DNA of 64,000 nucleotides from Microbacterium excoecariae (GTDB lineage: Bacteria; Actinomycetota; Actinomycetes; Actinomycetales; Microbacteriaceae): the NCBI RefSeq assembly GCF_011326725.1, contig NZ_JAANCO010000001.1:806001-870000 (forward strand), in the 5' to 3' direction. Every line of letters starts with the position of its first letter. Within the stretch, counting starts at the first letter, position 1. The translations under genes were made by a program, and so were the position numbers. Under the pieces are notes generated by a model. The model was not told the DNA's origin. It made no database searches and was given only the letters and a program-made list of their open reading frames with translations. Below, piece by piece: positions 7,771 to 16,220 of this stretch.

Positions 7771-7809
7771 GTCTTGCAATGCGCGCGGAACCCTCCCTAA
7801 GGTGCTCTC

Positions 7810-8931
7810 ATGCCTGAAACTGTCATCGTCATCGGCCTGGGCGGCGCCGGATCCTTCGCCGCCGCGAAGCTCGCCGAGGAGGGCCTCGCCGTCATCGGCC
7901 TGGAGGCCGACGACCTGATCCACACGCGCGGGGCCTACTCGGGCGAATCGCGCCTGTTCCGCGCCGCCTACCACGAGGGTGCCGAGTACGTGCCGCTCCT
8001 GCTGGAGTCGCGCGACGCGTGGCTCGAGCTCGAGCAGGCGGGCGGGCGCCGACTGTTTCACGAGACGGGCGTGCTGTCGATCGGATCCGCGGCCGCGCCG
8101 CAGATGGAGCAGGTGCAGGGCTCGCTCGCGCACGCCGGGCTGGCGCACGAGGTGCTCGACACGGAGGAGCTCCGCCGCCGCTACCCGCAGCACAGCGACC
8201 TGACCGACGAGATCGGCGTCCTCGACCTCCTCGGCGGCGTGCTGCGCCCCGAGGCGGCGATCTCGGAGATTCAGCGCCGGGCCCGCCTCGCGGGCGCCGA
8301 CCTGCGTGGCAATCAGCGCGTGGCGGCCATCGACGAGGACGCACGCGGCGTGCGGGTCCGCCTCGCCTCGGGGGAGGAGCTCCGCGCGGACAAGGTGGTC
8401 GTCACGTCCGGCATCACCTCCGGCGGGCTCCTGCCGGACCTCGCGCCCCACATGCAGATCCTGCCGATCGCGCTGACCTGGTTCTGCCCCGAGAACCCCG
8501 CCGACTTCGCCCCCGACGTCTTCCCCGCGTTCATCCGCGACCAGGGCGACGTCCACATCTTCGGCGCGCCGACGCTCGACGGATCCCTCGTCAAGGCCGG
8601 ATACGACGCCCGCTTCGGCACCATCGCCGATCGCTCCGAGCTCCCGCGCGAGCTCGCGCCCGAGGACCGTCACCGCATCGCCCGCGACGTGCACCGCCTG
8701 GTCGCGGGCCTCCCGCCGCACATCGCGCGCGAGTCCCTGCACTGCGACATCTTCACGGCGGACAAGCGCCCCATCCTCGGGCGCGTGAGCGAGCGCACCG
8801 TGGTCGGCACGGCGTTTTCGGGCCACGGATTCAAGCTCATCCCCGCGTACGGATCCGCGCTCGCCGCGTTCGCCACCGGGGCGCCCCAGGTGCACGACCT
8901 CAGCGCGTTCTCGCCCGCGCGCTTCGCCTGA
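7810..8931 (+). CDS. FAD-dependent N-methyl-amino-acid oxidase (sarcosine/N-methyltryptophan oxidase family)
   Basis: The 373-aa length is that of monomeric sarcosine and N-methyltryptophan oxidases, which oxidatively demethylate secondary amino acids to give formaldehyde and H2O2. It shows an N-terminal dinucleotide fold (VIVIGLGGAGSFAAAKLAE), the family segment YSGESRLFRAAYHEGAEYVP, and SGHGFKLIPAYG near the C-terminus. C312, in HCDIFTADKRPI, sits where the family binds FAD covalently. It is followed by a LysR gene and a GltS-like transporter in the same direction, which suggests uptake and oxidation of an amino-acid-like substrate. The exact substrate cannot be told. Confidence 0.85.
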   Translation: MPETVIVIGLGGAGSFAAAKLAEEGLAVIGLEADDLIHTRGAYSGESRLFRAAYHEGAEYVPLLLESRDAWLELEQAGGRRLFHETGVLSIGSAAAPQMEQVQGSLAHAGLAHEVLDTEELRRRYPQHSDLTDEIGVLDLLGGVLRPEAAISEIQRRARLAGADLRGNQRVAAIDEDARGVRVRLASGEELRADKVVVTSGITSGGLLPDLAPHMQILPIALTWFCPENPADFAPDVFPAFIRDQGDVHIFGAPTLDGSLVKAGYDARFGTIADRSELPRELAPEDRHRIARDVHRLVAGLPPHIARESLHCDIFTADKRPILGRVSERTVVGTAFSGHGFKLIPAYGSALAAFATGAPQVHDLSAFSPARFA

Positions 8932-8939
8932 GCGCCGCC

Positions 8940-9839
8940 ATGTCGATGAGCGAGATCACCCTCAAGCAGCTGCGGTGCTTCGTGGCGGTGTACACGGAGC
9001 GGAGCTTCACGAAGGCCGCCCAGGTGCTGGACCTGAAGCAGTCCCCGGTATCCCAGGCGATCGCGGCCCTCGAGCGCCAGCTGGGAGCGCAGCTCTTCGA
9101 CCGCGGCGGGCGCGAGGTGACGCCCACCCCCGCGGCGGTCGCGCTCTTCCCGGAGGCCGTCGAGATGCGTCGGCGCGCCGAGTCGCTGCCGCAGCTCGTG
9201 GCGGCCGCGAAGGCGGGCGACGCGAAGCCGCGGATCCGCCTGGGCGCGGCGAGCTCGGCGTTCCCCCACCTCGTCACGAGCGCGCTCGGCGCGCTCGAGG
9301 ACTTCGCGGTCGTCGTCTCCGACGGATACAGCGCCCCGCTCCTGCGGGCCCTCGACAACGGCGACATCGACGTGTGCCTCGTGCGCGATTTCGGCGACGA
9401 CCGCGAGGAGGAGCGCGTGGCGTTCCGCGAGCGATTCGTCGTCGCCGTCGCGTCCGGCCACCCGCTGGCGTCCCGCGAGGAGGCGACGATCGACGAGATC
9501 GTGCGCGAGCCGATCATCACCTTCCGCCGGGAGGTGGCGCCGATCGCGTTCGACCTCATGGCCAGCACCTTCCTCCAGGCGGGCGCCCCCATGCGGGTCG
9601 CCTCCTACCTGTCCAGCGAGCAGGCGATGCTCGGCCTGGTCGCCGCCGGCGGCGGGGTCACGCTCGTCCCGCAAACGGTCGGCCTCGGCGACTGGCACGG
9701 CGTCACGTTCGTCCCGATCGCCGGCGCGCCCGCCAACTACCCGCTGACCGTCCGCACGTCGCCGGGCGATCCGCTCGGCCTGCTCTCTCCCGTCACCCGC
9801 GCCCTCCAGGACTGGGCCCGCGGGGTCGGCATCTCCTGA
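8940..9839 (+). CDS. LysR-family transcriptional regulator
   Basis: The 299-aa protein has an N-terminal LysR winged helix (TLKQLRCFVAVYTERSFTKAA, then SPVSQAIAALERQLGAQLFD) and a substrate-binding co-inducer domain from about residue 90. It begins 8 bases after the oxidase stop with no clear ribosome-binding site, so it is probably translated by coupling. A second in-frame ATG lies at 8946. LysR genes are often divergent from their targets; here the gene lies inside the putative operon between oxidase and transporter. It likely controls that operon, perhaps through the palindrome at 7732. Confidence 0.9.
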   Translation: MSMSEITLKQLRCFVAVYTERSFTKAAQVLDLKQSPVSQAIAALERQLGAQLFDRGGREVTPTPAAVALFPEAVEMRRRAESLPQLVAAAKAGDAKPRIRLGAASSAFPHLVTSALGALEDFAVVVSDGYSAPLLRALDNGDIDVCLVRDFGDDREEERVAFRERFVVAVASGHPLASREEATIDEIVREPIITFRREVAPIAFDLMASTFLQAGAPMRVASYLSSEQAMLGLVAAGGGVTLVPQTVGLGDWHGVTFVPIAGAPANYPLTVRTSPGDPLGLLSPVTRALQDWARGVGIS

Positions 9840-9864
9840 CCTCCCCTCCCGAAAGGAACCCCGG

Positions 9865-11235
9865 ATGGAATTCTCCCCCTGGTCCCTGCTTGTCGACGCC
9901 GGCCTCATCGGCGCTCTCCTCGCGATCGGCACGCTCCTGCGCGCCACCTTCAAGCCCCTGCAGGACATGATGATCCCCGCCGGCGTGATCGCCGGCGTGC
10001 TCGGCCTGGTCCTCGGCCCGAACGTGCTCGGCTGGCTGCCGTTCTCGGACCAGCTCGGCACGTACGGATCCGTCCTCATCGCCGCCGTGTTCGCCTGCAT
10101 GGCGCTCACGAGCGACTTCAACCTGACGAAGATCGGCCGCTCGGTCGGCAGCTTCGCGGCCTACGGCGTGCTGATGTACGCGGCGCAGGTCGCCGTCGCC
10201 ATGGTGCTCGTCCTCCTCGTCCTCGGCCCGCTCCTCGGCTCGCCCGACTACCTCGGCATCATGCTCTTCGCGGGCTGGGCCGGAGGGTTCGGATCCGCCG
10301 CCGCCGTGGGCTCGGCGCTCGGCGACGCGGGCTACCCGGAGGCGGCATCGATCGCCTTCACGTCGGCGACCGTGGGGCTGCTCGTCGGCGTCGTCGGCGG
10401 CATCATCCAGACGAAGGTGGGTGCCACGCGCGGCCACGCCCGCGCCTATGCGGGGACGAAGGACATCCCCAAGGACCTCCGCACCGGCGTCCTCGACATC
10501 GTCGATGGCAAGGGGACGCAGCCGATCGGCAACCACCTGTTCTCGGGCGGCACGATCGAGTCGCTCACCTTCCAGATCGGGCTCGTCGCGGCCGTCGCCG
10601 CGGGCGCGTATGGCCTCAACACGCTCCTCGGCCAGTGGATCCCCGCTGTCGCGTTCCCGCTGTTCACGATCGCGTTCGTCGTGGGCCTCATCGTGCGCGG
10701 CCTGTTCTCCGCGGCGCGGGCGTCGCGCTTCATCGACCAGGACTCGATCAACTCGCTGTCCGGCACAGCGACCGACCTGCTCATGGTGTGCGGCATCGCC
10801 TCGGTCGTCCCGAGCCTCGTGGCCGACCAGTGGCTGGCGCTCACGATCCTCTTCGTCGTCGGCCTCGCGCTGTGCCTCTTCCTCGGCCTCGTCCTGGCGC
10901 CGCGCGTGCTGGGCGAGGGCTGGTTCGAGCGTCAGATCTTCACGTGGGGCTGGTCGACCGGCGCCGTCGCGACGGGCATCGCCCTGCTGCGCATCGCGGA
11001 TCCGAAGCTCAAGTCGCGGACGCTGGAGGACTTCTCGGTCGCCTACCTCCCCGTGCTCCCGGTCGAGATCACCGCGGTCACGTTCGTGCCGCTGCTCGTC
11101 ATCGCGGGCGCGGCCTGGGCGGTCGCGGGGATCTGGGGCGCGATCACGGTCGCGGCGCTCATCGTGTCGTTCGTGTTCCTGCGGCTGAACGCGAAGGACG
11201 GCGCGAGGGCGGGGCTGGTGTCCGCCTCGCGCTGA
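9865..11235 (+). CDS. Sodium/glutamate symporter-like membrane transporter (GltS family)
   Basis: This 456-aa protein has about 10-12 hydrophobic segments. The arrangement is GltS-like: two Gly-rich repeats (PAGVIAGVLGLVLGPN in the first half, FTWGWSTGAVATGIALL in the second) and the conserved WAGGFGSAAAVGSAL loop. GltS carriers import glutamate with Na+. It is longer than the ~400-aa E. coli form, with a soluble loop in the middle (about residues 180-225). A GGAAGG-type site (AAAGGAA) precedes the ATG. It lies in one operon with the amino-acid oxidase and LysR genes, so its substrate may be the oxidase substrate and not glutamate. Confidence 0.8.
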   Translation: MEFSPWSLLVDAGLIGALLAIGTLLRATFKPLQDMMIPAGVIAGVLGLVLGPNVLGWLPFSDQLGTYGSVLIAAVFACMALTSDFNLTKIGRSVGSFAAYGVLMYAAQVAVAMVLVLLVLGPLLGSPDYLGIMLFAGWAGGFGSAAAVGSALGDAGYPEAASIAFTSATVGLLVGVVGGIIQTKVGATRGHARAYAGTKDIPKDLRTGVLDIVDGKGTQPIGNHLFSGGTIESLTFQIGLVAAVAAGAYGLNTLLGQWIPAVAFPLFTIAFVVGLIVRGLFSAARASRFIDQDSINSLSGTATDLLMVCGIASVVPSLVADQWLALTILFVVGLALCLFLGLVLAPRVLGEGWFERQIFTWGWSTGAVATGIALLRIADPKLKSRTLEDFSVAYLPVLPVEITAVTFVPLLVIAGAAWAVAGIWGAITVAALIVSFVFLRLNAKDGARAGLVSASR

Positions 11236-11253
11236 CCCGGGTCTTTCGCAGAC

Positions 11254-11290
11254 GGGCCGCGCCGCGGGTCAGGCGCCCGCGGCGCGGCCC
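11254..11290. terminator. Convergent terminator hairpin
   Basis: Perfect 15-bp arms, 11254-11268 and 11276-11290, flank a 7-base loop. It lies between the transporter and the convergent YigZ gene and overlaps the last codons of the latter. Confidence 0.65.
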
Positions 11291-11940
11291 GCGCGCGGTT
11301 CCGCGACGTCGACGATCGCCGTCTCGCCGGCCTCGACGCCGAGCGCGCCCGAGCTCCACGCCGCGACATCGGCCGCGAGGGGCGCGAGCTGGTCGGGCGG
11401 CGCCCACACGCCGAGCCGGGCCGCCTGGCCGTACTCCGGATCCGCGAGCACCGCGTCGCGCGCGGACGCCCACTCGCGCAGGAGGTTCTCGATCCGCCCC
11501 GCGTCGGCGTGCGGGGCCTCGATCACCGCGTGGGTGAGCGCGCGGCGGCGCACGAGCTGCGCGCGGTCGAGGGCCTCCGACACGGCGTTCCCATACGCCC
11601 GTACGAGCCCGCCGGCGCCCAGCTTCACGCCGCCGAAATAGCGCGTGACGACCGCGACGACGTCGGTCATGCCGCGGCGCCGGAGCACCTCGAGCATCGG
11701 CACGCCCGCCGTCCCCGACGGCTCGCCGTCGTCCGAGGAGCGCGCTTGGTCGCCCGAGACCCCCGTCACCATCGCGACGCAGTTGTGGCGGGCGTCCCAG
11801 AATTCCTTGCGGATCCCGGCGATCGCCGCGTCCGCGTCGTCGACGGAGGACACCGGCACGAGGTGCGCGAGGAAGCGCGAGCGCTTGATCTCGATCTCGT
11901 GATCCACGCGCCGCGCGATCGTCGCGGGGTACTCGGCCAT
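11269..11940 (-). CDS. YigZ/IMPACT family protein
   Basis: This 223-aa protein has the UPF0029 (IMPACT) N-terminal domain. Marks are EIKRSRFLAHLVPVSSVDDADA at residues 13-34, the segment from ARHNC to DDGEPSGTAGVPML, and VVTRYFGGVKLGAGGLVRAYG. A DUF1949-like C-terminal half follows. IMPACT/YigZ proteins are linked to translation control and ribosome binding. The ATG at 11940 is the natural start; the longer frame upstream is antisense to the helicase promoter. It is divergent from the helicase gene, and its stop lies in a convergent terminator. Confidence 0.88.
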   Translation of the reverse strand: MAEYPATIARRVDHEIEIKRSRFLAHLVPVSSVDDADAAIAGIRKEFWDARHNCVAMVTGVSGDQARSSDDGEPSGTAGVPMLEVLRRRGMTDVVAVVTRYFGGVKLGAGGLVRAYGNAVSEALDRAQLVRRRALTHAVIEAPHADAGRIENLLREWASARDAVLADPEYGQAARLGVWAPPDQLAPLAADVAAWSSGALGVEAGETAIVDVAEPRAGRAAGA

Positions 11941-12018
11941 CCCCCGAGCGTAACCGCGCCAGGCCCCGCGCCGCGGCCTGGTGCCCGGCGCCCAGGCGGA
12001 TCGGGCAGACTCGAGGGG

Positions 12019-14526
12019 ATGCCTTCGCTCCTCGACGCCGCCCGCTCCGCCGGATCCGACCCCGACGCCCTCTACGACGCGTTCCTGGAGTGGACGCTCG
12101 AGCGGGGGATCGAGCTGTATCCCGCGCAGGACGAGGCCGTCATGGAGCTCGTGCAGTCGGCGAACGTGATCCTTGCGACGCCGACGGGGACGGGGAAGTC
12201 CCTCGTGGCGCTCGCCGCGCACGCGATCGCGCTCGGGCGCGGCGGGCGCACGTACTACACGGCGCCGATCAAGGCGCTCGTCAGCGAGAAGTTCTTCGCG
12301 CTCGTCGAGGCGTTCGGGGCCGAGAACGTGGGCATGGTGACGGGGGATTCCTCCGTCAATCCCGACGCGCCGATCGTGTGCTGCACGGCCGAGATCCTCG
12401 CCAACCTCGCGCTGCGGGAGGGGGCGGCGGCCGACGTCGACCAGGTCGTCATGGACGAGTTCCACTACTACGGGGACCCGCAGCGGGGCTGGGCCTGGCA
12501 GATCCCGCTCCTGCTGCTGACCCGCGCCCAGTTCCTCTTAATGTCGGCGACGCTGGGGGACACGAGGGCGATCGAGTCCGACCTCTCCCGGCGCACGGGC
12601 CGCCGGACGGCGCTCGTCGCGGGCGCCGAGCGACCCGTCCCGCTGCACTTCACGTACGAAAAGCGCCCCTCGCACGAGGTCGTCGAGGGCCTCCTTGAGG
12701 CGGCGGAAGTCCCCGTCTACATCGTGCACTTCAGCCAGGCGCAGGCCATGGAGCGGGCCCAGGCGCTCGCGAGCATTCAGGTCGCGACCCGCGCGCAGCG
12801 CGACGCCATCGCGGAGGCGCTCGGCGACTTCCGGTTCACGACGAACTTCGGCAAGACCCTGTCGCGGCTCGTGCGCGCGGGCATCGGCGTGCACCACGCG
12901 GGCATGCTCCCGCGCTACCGGCGCCTCGTCGAGACGCTCGCGCAGCGCGGTCTCCTGCGGGTGATCTGCGGCACGGACACCCTCGGCGTCGGCATCAACG
13001 TGCCGATCCGCACCGTGCTCGTCACCGCCCTGTCGAAGTACGACGGCACGCGCATGCGGCGCCTCGGTGCGCGCGAGTTCCACCAGATCGCCGGGCGCGC
13101 CGGCCGGGCGGGCTACGACCCGTACGGCAACGTGCTCGTCCTCGCGCCCGAGCACGAGATCGAGAACGAGCAGGCGCTGAAGAAGGCCGGCGACGACCCG
13201 AAAAAGCGCAAGAAGGTCCAGAAGAAGCAGGCGCCGAAGGGCTTCGTGAGCTGGAGCGAGCAGACCTTCGAGAAGATCATCGAGGCGGATCCCGAGGCCC
13301 TCGCGCCCCAGATGCAGATGACCTCGGCGATGCTCATCAACGTCATCGCGCGCGGCGGCGACGTCTTCGCGAACGTGCGCGCGCTGGTCTTCGACAACCA
13401 CCAGCCGCGCCGCGAGCAGTACGCGCTCGCGCGCCGTGCGCTCGCCATCTTCCGCACGCTGCGCGACGCGCATCTGGTCGAGGTGGGGCTGGCGGGGGAG
13501 ATTCGCCTGTTCGTCGACCTGCAGCCCAACTTCGCGCTCAACCAGCCCCTGTCGCCGTTCGCGCTCGCTGCGCTGGACCTGCTGGATCCGGAGGACCGCG
13601 CCGGATCCGTCGGCACGGGCCACTATGCGCTCGACGTCGTGAGCATCATCGAGGCGACGCTGGACGACCCGCGGCAGATCCTCGGGCAGCAGGAGTTCGC
13701 GGCGCGCGGCGAGGCCGTGGCGGCCATGAAGCGCGACGGCATCGAGTACGAGGAGCGGATGGAGCTGCTTGAGCAGATCACCTATCCGAAGCCGCTCGCG
13801 GATCTCCTCGCGCAGGCGTTCGAGACGTTCGCGTCGTCGCAGCCGTGGGTCCGCGACTTCCAGCTGGCGCCGAAGAGTATCGTGCGCGACATGTACGAGC
13901 GCGCGCTCAGCTTCGCCGACTTCGTGCAGGTGTACCAGCTCGGGCGCAGCGAGGGGCTCGTGCTGCGATACCTGTCGGACGCGTTCCGCACGATCCGGCA
14001 GACAGTACCCTCCGAGGCCCGGACCCCCGAACTCGACGACATCGTCGAGTGGCTGGGCGAGATGGTGCGGCAGGTCGACTCGAGCCTCGTCGACGAGTGG
14101 GAGACGCTCTTGGCCGGCCTCGATCAGCCGGACGGCGACGGACCGGTCGTGCCGCCCTCGCCCCCGTCCGTCGTGCAGAACCGGCGCGCGTTCACGGTGC
14201 TGGTGCGCAACGCGCTGTTCCGGCGCGTGCAGCTCGCGGCGCTCGAGCGTGACGACGAGTTGGTCGCGATCGACCCCGACGCGGGATGGCCGGAGGCGCT
14301 CGACGCCTACTTCGACCAGCACGACGAGATGCTCGCGGGCGCCGCGGCGCGCTCGCCGCGGCTCTGCGCGATCGACGACTCGGAGCCCGGCGTCTGGCGC
14401 GTCGAGCAGACCATCGACGACCCGGCCGGCGACCACGACTGGCGGATCCGCGCCGAGGTCGACCTGGAGGCGTCGGCGGAGGAGGGCGAGGCCGTCCTCC
14501 GCGTCTCCGGCCTCGTGCGCCTCTAG
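12019..14526 (+). CDS. Ski2-like DEAD/DEAH-box helicase with DUF3516
   Basis: This 835-aa superfamily 2 helicase shows the Walker A motif ATPTGTGKS (53-61), a DEFH box (146-149) in place of DEAH, SATLGDT as motif III, and the C-terminal helicase motifs GVHHAGMLPRYR and HQIAGRAGRAGYD. The second half, after a Lys-rich stretch (KKRKKVQKKQAPKG), matches the actinobacterial DUF3516 region. Such proteins are thought to act on RNA, but the role is not established. The ATG at 12019 follows GAGGG. It is followed by a 31-bp perfect palindrome before the convergent ParA-like gene. Confidence 0.88.
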   Translation: MPSLLDAARSAGSDPDALYDAFLEWTLERGIELYPAQDEAVMELVQSANVILATPTGTGKSLVALAAHAIALGRGGRTYYTAPIKALVSEKFFALVEAFGAENVGMVTGDSSVNPDAPIVCCTAEILANLALREGAAADVDQVVMDEFHYYGDPQRGWAWQIPLLLLTRAQFLLMSATLGDTRAIESDLSRRTGRRTALVAGAERPVPLHFTYEKRPSHEVVEGLLEAAEVPVYIVHFSQAQAMERAQALASIQVATRAQRDAIAEALGDFRFTTNFGKTLSRLVRAGIGVHHAGMLPRYRRLVETLAQRGLLRVICGTDTLGVGINVPIRTVLVTALSKYDGTRMRRLGAREFHQIAGRAGRAGYDPYGNVLVLAPEHEIENEQALKKAGDDPKKRKKVQKKQAPKGFVSWSEQTFEKIIEADPEALAPQMQMTSAMLINVIARGGDVFANVRALVFDNHQPRREQYALARRALAIFRTLRDAHLVEVGLAGEIRLFVDLQPNFALNQPLSPFALAALDLLDPEDRAGSVGTGHYALDVVSIIEATLDDPRQILGQQEFAARGEAVAAMKRDGIEYEERMELLEQITYPKPLADLLAQAFETFASSQPWVRDFQLAPKSIVRDMYERALSFADFVQVYQLGRSEGLVLRYLSDAFRTIRQTVPSEARTPELDDIVEWLGEMVRQVDSSLVDEWETLLAGLDQPDGDGPVVPPSPPSVVQNRRAFTVLVRNALFRRVQLAALERDDELVAIDPDAGWPEALDAYFDQHDEMLAGAAARSPRLCAIDDSEPGVWRVEQTIDDPAGDHDWRIRAEVDLEASAEEGEAVLRVSGLVRL

Positions 14527-14533
14527 CCCCACC

Positions 14534-14598
14534 AAGTCCACAATTCTCCGATAAGTCTCACCGGGAACCGGTGAGACTTATCGGAGAATTGTGGACTT
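14534..14598. repeat. 31-bp perfect inverted repeat between convergent genes
   Basis: The arms 14534-14564 and 14568-14598 are exact reverse complements around a 3-base loop (GAA). It starts 7 bases after the helicase stop and ends 13 bases before the stop of the convergent ParA-like gene. It can serve as a bidirectional terminator, but 31 perfect pairs is far more than termination needs. The arms are AT-richer than their surroundings and contain no GGATCC. Confidence 0.8.
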
Positions 14599-14611
14599 AG
14601 GCGGACGGGGC

Positions 14612-15988
14612 TTACGCGCCGCCCGCGAAGCCCCGGGCGATCGCGGCGGTGGCGGCGAGCCACGCGCGCTGCGTCGCCGGGCGGAGCGCGCCGTAGTGCA
14701 GGTAGCCGTCGATCATCGCGGGGTCGAACGGGATGTGCACGACGTCGCGCGTGAGCTTGCGGTAGCCGTCGACCACCCGGCGCACCTCGTTCATGGGCGC
14801 CTTCTGGTCGGCCTGGTTGACGACCGTGACCGCGTTGGCCGCGAGCTGGGCCGAGCGCTCGTCGCGGTCGGCGAGCGCCTCGAGCAGCAGCGCGCCGGCC
14901 TCGGCGTGCTCGTCGCGCGTCGTCGTGGCGACCACGAGCTGGTCCGTGTGGTCGATCATGCGGCGCCACAGCGGATCCGACTCGTCGTTGCCGGAATCCA
15001 TGACGATCAGGCGGTAGTACCGGGCGGCGACCGCGTGGATCCGGTCCACCTCCTTCGCCGAGACCCGCTGGTCCTCCGCGAGCGCGATCGGCTGCGAGCG
15101 CAGGACGTCGAAGCGGTCCTGGCGCTGGTGGTGCACGAACTGCGCGACGTCGGCGGCCTGCGCGTCGGCCGAGAGCAGGTGCGGCGCCGACTCGAGCATG
15201 TCGTGCAGGGTCGCGTCGTGCGGGCCCTGCTCGGTGCGCCATCCGAGGGTGCCGCGCGTCTGGTTGTTGTCCCAGGCAAGCACGCCCGCGCCGCCGAACC
15301 GGGCGAACACGGCCGCCGTGAGGATCGTCGTCGGCGTCTTGCCCGACCCGCCCTTGCCGTTCACGACGGCGATCGTCCGCGGGCCGGGCCAGTGCTGGGC
15401 GACCGCCATCTGGTCGGACCGCTCCGAGCGCTCGGCGGCGCCCGGGGCCATCCGGATCCCCATGCGCGTCATCGTCCCGCGGAAGCCGCGCGTCGCCGGC
15501 TCCTCGGAGTCCTCCCCGCCGCGGTCCGACGTGAGGAAGGTCTCGCGCTGTGCGCGGCGGTCGGCGAACTCTCGGCTCGAGACCTGGGGGGCGGATCCGC
15601 TCGCCGGCGCCGAGGCGTCCGGCTCCACGGGCGCGGCGGGCTTGGACGCGGCGGGCGACGGGTCGATCGTCGTCATCGCGGGGCGCGACGGCGCCGCCGC
15701 GTAGGGGCGTGCGGCGGCCGGGCGCGGCTCGCCGTCGGTCGCGGCGTACTCGACGTGCTCCTCGCCGTCGACGATCAGCGGCCATTCACCATCGGGCTCG
15801 CGGACGATGACCCGCGTGGGCTGGCCGAGCTGGCGGGCGATCTCCGCCGTCAGGCGCACGATCTCGCGACGCGCGTCCTCCGCGTGGCTCGTGGCGATCT
15901 GGCGCGGCGTCTCGTCAATGACGAGGACGGCGGAGCCGTCCGGATGGATCGTGGCGTTGAGCCCGTCGTCGGTCGAGCTGTCGCGCAT
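14612..15988 (-). CDS. ParA/MinD-like ATPase, orphan
   Basis: This is a 458-aa protein. Residues 1-85 form a small folded region (LIVDGEEHVEYAATDGE), then comes a Pro/Ala-rich linker (about 86-140), then a P-loop ATPase. The deviant Walker A motif reads NGKGGSGKTPTT (210-221), with the ParA signature Lys and a Pro after GKT where ParA usually has Thr. Further on are AWDNNQTRGTLGW in place of the usual D-x-D-xQ switch, and VMDSGND as the Walker B-like motif. ParA/MinD ATPases position chromosomes, plasmids or membrane machines. No ParB or parS is nearby, so the cargo is unknown; a role in cell-surface or secretion machinery, as for other actinobacterial orphans, is possible. Confidence 0.75.
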   Translation of the reverse strand: MRDSSTDDGLNATIHPDGSAVLVIDETPRQIATSHAEDARREIVRLTAEIARQLGQPTRVIVREPDGEWPLIVDGEEHVEYAATDGEPRPAAARPYAAAPSRPAMTTIDPSPAASKPAAPVEPDASAPASGSAPQVSSREFADRRAQRETFLTSDRGGEDSEEPATRGFRGTMTRMGIRMAPGAAERSERSDQMAVAQHWPGPRTIAVVNGKGGSGKTPTTILTAAVFARFGGAGVLAWDNNQTRGTLGWRTEQGPHDATLHDMLESAPHLLSADAQAADVAQFVHHQRQDRFDVLRSQPIALAEDQRVSAKEVDRIHAVAARYYRLIVMDSGNDESDPLWRRMIDHTDQLVVATTTRDEHAEAGALLLEALADRDERSAQLAANAVTVVNQADQKAPMNEVRRVVDGYRKLTRDVVHIPFDPAMIDGYLHYGALRPATQRAWLAATAAIARGFAGGA

Positions 15989-16220
15989 TGCGCCCCCTTG
16001 GTGCCGGAAAGCATCGTGGCCGTCGCCCGTGTGGCGACAATCTCCCCCAGCTTACCGAGCGGGCGGATCCGCCCCTCGGCGCGCCGCGCTTGCCCCCAGC
16101 GAAAGAAGCGGGCTTCTTGCGGGCGGAAAGCGCGGAAGTTCGCTGCCACGCCACCATACGCTCGATTCGCCACCAGCCACGCGGGCGAGGACGCCCGCCC
16201 AACGTCAGGAGCCGCGCCGA
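15989..16220. other. Divergent promoter region
   Basis: This 232-bp gap lies between the ParA-like and GAPDH genes. No gene was seen. It should hold both promoters, but I could not single out convincing -35/-10 pairs. Confidence 0.4.

Noticed and set aside
12538..14541. Long leftward frame across the helicase
   Set aside because: It is a shadow of the helicase gene in high-GC DNA, with low-complexity Arg/Leu/Glu sequence.
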